From: Plectrocnemia conspersa
Lineage: Eukaryota; Arthropoda; Insecta; Trichoptera; Polycentropodidae
Length of the DNA: 64,000 nucleotides
NCBI GenBank assembly: GCA_009617715.1
Contig: VTFK01000085.1
Span: forward strand, 806,001 to 870,000
Reading direction: 5' to 3'
Position numbers and translations under genes: made by a program. The notes beneath the pieces were generated by a model. It saw nothing but the letters and a program-made list of their open reading frames with translations, ran no database searches and was not told the origin of the DNA. The first letter of the stretch is position 1. The number at the start of each line of letters is the position of its first letter. Positions 61,298 to 64,000 of this stretch are shown in pieces.

Positions 61298-61881
61298 TCA
61301 TTGTTGTCGCTTTAACCTCTCGCTCAAATACTCTCTAATATCCTTGAGTTGATTTCTGTTTGCCAGATTTAAATTCTCTTCTTCATCTACTTCATGATCG
61401 TAAAGTTCTCTACCATACACTTTATTCCAGTTCGCCATAAATGTCTTCCTATTAAATTTCACCCATTCAGTATAACGAAAACGTTCCGTTCTAATGGAAT
61501 AACCCATAACTTTGATCTTATTCAGTCTAGGTTTGTCACTGTTGGGCTTTATAGTAGGAAATACACCAGGTCTTGGAAATTGACTGTATGCTGCATGATT
61601 CCATCCTATACTTTTATTCTTTGACAAGTTTTTAATTAACGGCACAAGACTGCGACCTTCGGAGCATAAAATAGCATGTTTTTGTTTACATCTTGGAAAT
61701 TTATTTGTAATGCCGGATAATTCGGCTAAAGTTGGAAATAAATCGACGAGTTCCACAATGGCTTTAGTCTTAATAGGATGATCTGTCTTATGATTTGGAT
61801 CATATATTATTAGAGGAACTTTTAACGCTAGATCAAAATTGCTGTATTTTGCCCAAAGACCATGTTCACCGAGCGACCATC
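61298..61881 (-). CDS. IDS: IDS exon C: C-terminal exon with stop
   Basis: This 584-nt terminal exon starts after an acceptor ending gtttcag and completes the split Gly codon, reading [15 protein letters not shown] with the catalytic Lys. It continues through the C-terminal subdomain ([30 protein letters not shown]) to ERLKRQQ and a TGA stop. An upstream in-frame ATG in the intron (reading MINVSG) is not a real start, because the residues after the acceptor continue exon B exactly. Confidence 0.92.
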
Positions 61882-62984
61882 CTGAAACATTTATCATAAT
61901 AAATTAAGTAAACATTAAAATTGATATATTACATACAATAGTTTAGTTTTTATATCAGGAACAAACGATGAGATGCATTCCCTTTTGCTCGCTCGCATGC
62001 TATGTGACGAGAGTGAGTGAGCAGAAGTGACAGTGTGGAACGCATGTAACGTACGCCCTTATGTCTCACTCACTCTCATTACTTAACACGCAAGCGAGCG
62101 AAAGGGAATGTATCTCACCGTACGTGCCTGAATTATATATTTAAAAATAATTATTAATTTTACCATGATCACTAGTTAGAACTACAATAGTATTGCTCAA
62201 ATCCACATTTTTCAATACATTGCCAATTAAATCATCAATATATGTAATAGATGCAAAATAGCTCTGTTTTATTTTTAAGATCCATTCGTCAGGCATAATT
62301 CCAAATGGAAATGAAATGTTCAAGTTTCTTATATCGTCTCTAGCTCTGACATCGGTCCATGGATTCCATGCTACTGTGGGCATCGTCGGTGGTTTTTGTG
62401 CCATTTTAGGTAACGTAATATCACTTAAAGGATAGTAATCTGAAAAATAAAACAATCAGAGTTAATAAAAGTTTAAGTATAAATATAATATTTTTTGAAC
62501 CTAAATATTCAACAGGAAACTTTAAAGGTATGTGTGGCTTGTGAAATCCAATTGCTATAAAGTATGGGTCATTAGAAGCTTTGTTTAAGTCTTTCAATTT
62601 TTCAATAGCAGCGTTTGCTATCTGGATGTCCGGTAATGTTTTTTCAGGTTGAAACTTCACTATAACGGGACATATCAAGTTTCTAGATAACTTTCCAGTC
62701 AATTTATCCATGCAGACTTTTGCATTCATATAGGATTCAGTTGTCGGATGATAAGTAGGCTCCGACCAGCTGAGCGGATAGTCGTCGGTTCTGTTTGAAC
62801 TGATGCCGGGATGGAAGATTTTTCCGAAAGAGTATGTCTTGTAGCCATTTTCTTTGAAATATTGTGGAATTGTCGTGAAGTTTCCGGTGAATTCTCTCCA
62901 GTAGTTATAAAAATCATATAGTCTCAAAGTATCTGGTCGTCTCCCGGTTAATAATGAGTTACGACTAGGCGCACACAAAGCTTG
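61298..62984 (-). CDS. IDS: Iduronate 2-sulfatase, 5'-partial, three exons visible
   Basis: This lysosomal sulfatase removes the 2-O-sulfate from iduronate in heparan and dermatan sulfate. Three exons joined in phase give about 447 residues. With the missing N-terminus this fits the usual length of about 550. Visible family marks, in order, are CAPSR (the Cys becomes formylglycine), [15 protein letters not shown] (catalytic Lys and His), GFHKPHIP (catalytic His), [16 protein letters not shown] (metal-binding Asp and His) and [12 protein letters not shown] (catalytic Lys). All introns have GT donors and AG acceptors on the minus strand. The N-terminal exon or exons, with signal peptide and Asp-Asp metal ligands, were not found up to base 64000 and should lie beyond. 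A variant poly(A) signal ATTAAA lies about 85 bp past the stop (61209-61214). No stop or frameshift breaks the visible part, so the gene looks functional. The match to IDS rather than another sulfatase is strong because the whole order of motifs fits. Confidence 0.93.
61955..62131. mobile_element. MITE with long inverted repeats inside an IDS intron
   Basis: The two ends are inverted copies of each other over about 30 bp: left ..acgatgagatgcattccc.., right read in reverse ..acggtgagatacattccc.. . The ends are CAGG/CCTG-like. The interior, with tctcactcactctc and cgcaagcgagcg blocks, also occurs at 63791-63898 and in part at 42380-42419, which shows a dispersed non-autonomous DNA transposon family. 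It lies between exons B and C, so it would form a hairpin in the pre-mRNA. No transposase is encoded. Confidence 0.65.
62164..62439 (-). CDS. IDS: IDS exon B: central catalytic-domain exon
   Basis: This 276-nt exon lies between an acceptor ending ttttttcag and a GTAAAA donor. It begins with the last two bases of the Asp codon split from exon A (reading [11 protein letters not shown]). It carries the WNPWTD and [15 protein letters not shown] blocks and ends at TSDHG, with the Gly codon split by the next intron. Both exon junctions are phase 1 and keep the frame open. Confidence 0.92.
62501..62984 (-). CDS. IDS: IDS exon A: sulfatase signature exon
   Basis: This 484-nt exon starts after a pyrimidine-rich acceptor (tttttcag) with codons for QALCAPSR. 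It runs to FPVEYL and ends after the first base of an Asp codon, before a GT donor (gttcaa). It holds the formylglycine Cys at the fourth residue, the GKIFHPG active-site loop and the FHKPHIP motif. The open frame runs on into the intron for about 25 residues of low-complexity sequence, which is not part of the protein. Confidence 0.92.
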
Positions 62985-63790
62985 CTGAAAAAGAGAAATA
63001 TTAGATAATTAATAAAGCTTTCTAGAATTAAGTCAGTATAGATATTCTACAGTTAATATGCACTCAATAAACAATACTATAAATATTAAAAATATATTTG
63101 CAAAATTCATCAGAAGCAAAACAATACTGTTCACATCTACAAGTTCTAATATGTCTTAATAAGTTTCTCACAAGTGATAGTTATTGATTAAAGCATATTT
63201 AGTGTGTAAAGGTTATATTTAAACGTAAATTGCGCCAGAAAGGAAATTTTGACGCCATATTGTTAGTCTATTGTCTTTGAAATTCTTATCTGATTATCAA
63301 TTCAAAAGACGTTGCTTTTATATACATATTTATGGAAAAATGTCTAATTACTTTTTGTATTCTTAATCTTTGAATTCCTGTTGCGTATTATATATTGTAA
63401 TTACAATTTGATGCTTTAATGAGTGGTGGCCACAAAATTAATTTTTATGTATTGAATAATGTTTTAAGTAATTTTGTAACAATCTGTATTTATATATATT
63501 TAATAAATTTGTTATAAAATGTCAGATGTCTTAATTTATTCAATATTTTAACCATCCGATGGTCGCAATACTCTGCAATAGAGTACAGTCTATCTGAGAA
63601 AGGAACATATATACAAAAAAACATAACCGTTTAATTATAAGTGTTTATTTTAAAATGAATTACTAACAAAAATATTTTTTTACAAATTAAGAACAATATT
63701 TAATATTTTTAATAAAATTATTTGTACTATACTTTTCACGTTATTAAAACAATTTAAAAAAGTAAAGTAATTATTATAACATATATGTAT
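62985..63790. other. AT-rich DNA, probably IDS intron
   Basis: This is the sequence upstream of the first visible IDS exon on the minus strand. I found no exon encoding the N-terminal Asp-Asp motif here, so it is most likely intron leading to an exon outside the window. Confidence 0.5.
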
Positions 63791-63898
63791 CAGACGCGGG
63801 CGGTGAGATAATTTGTCAGCATGCCCTTATCTCTCATTCACTCTCGTTACTTGACACGCGAGCGATTGAGAAAGAAAGTATTTCACCGCCCGCCCTTG
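63791..63898. mobile_element. Short MITE of the same family as the IDS-intron copy
   Basis: Inverted ends of about 15 bp (gcgggcggtgagata at the left, its near-complement at the right) enclose a block shared with 61955-62131: cccttatctctcattcactc, then cttgacacgcgagcga. AT-rich, nearly repeated sequence (atatatgtat) flanks both sides, but the low complexity prevents a firm target-duplication call. It lies about 0.8 kb upstream of the first visible IDS exon, in either an intron or the promoter region. Confidence 0.55.
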
Positions 63899-64000
63899 AT
63901 ATATATGTATAAATATTTTTATCAGAATATGTGTTACATCTAACTATTGTAATATTTTTCTCAAATAACTATTAAGTGTTTCGAGCATATAAACTCATTA

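Noticed and set aside
61882..61897. ATG (MINVSG) as the start of a separate sulfatase-like protein
   Set aside because: It lies in the intron upstream of a clear acceptor; exon C continues exon B in phase.
1..64000. CRISPR arrays, operons, riboswitches, prophage
   Set aside because: The sequence is eukaryotic (introns, SINEs, LINEs); no regularly spaced repeats or prokaryotic gene clusters were seen.

Overview
The window is nuclear DNA from an animal, most likely an insect. It is AT-rich and gene-poor, its one recognisable gene has spliceosomal introns, and it holds a dense layer of old transposon remains (Tigger/pogo, hAT, mariner, APE-type LINEs, tRNA-derived SINEs, MITEs). A hemipteran would fit the repeat mix, but that is only an impression. 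There is no bacterial operon structure and no CRISPR array. I found no intact tRNA or rRNA gene.

The only confidently identified host gene is iduronate 2-sulfatase (IDS) at the right edge, on the minus strand. Three consecutive coding exons (62984-62501, 62439-62164, 61881-61298) join in phase and carry the CxPSR sulfatase signature and most catalytic residues. The first exon or exons (signal peptide and Asp-Asp metal ligands) lie beyond base 64000. A hairpin-forming MITE sits in one IDS intron, and a relative sits about 0.8 kb upstream of the first visible exon.

The other 61 kb is a gene desert or very large introns. Two stretches look like orphan host exons on the plus strand: 14111-14320 (signal peptide, then a dibasic RVRR site) and 35563-35774 (strong splice acceptor, one transmembrane segment, stop codon, then AATAAA). 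They could be distant exons of one gene, but this is not shown. About a dozen GC/CpG-rich islands of 150-450 bp stand out from the AT-rich background without coding potential. They are candidate promoters or conserved regulatory elements.

Mobile DNA from left to right: a Tigger MITE (4228-4541); a Tigger copy with transposase remains (7599-8662); a tRNA-SINE (10307-10503) with a sister copy in reverse (20513-20698); two hAT elements with perfect 8-bp target duplications (15459-16427 and 17841-18954); hAT terminal pieces (25787-25885, 38181-38425); a rearranged Tigger transposase (33660-34340); a LINE RT scrap (36901-37080); a LINE in reverse (42770-43370); a foldback MITE (44676-44814); a hAT C-terminus (47195-47640); a long LINE relic (49430-51732) followed directly by a SINE that shares its 3' tail (51732-51894); a Tigger end (55152-55320); a mariner relic (57640-58245); and a ZBED5-like hAT transposase relic (59270-60480). 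All coding remains are broken by stops and frameshifts, so none looks active.
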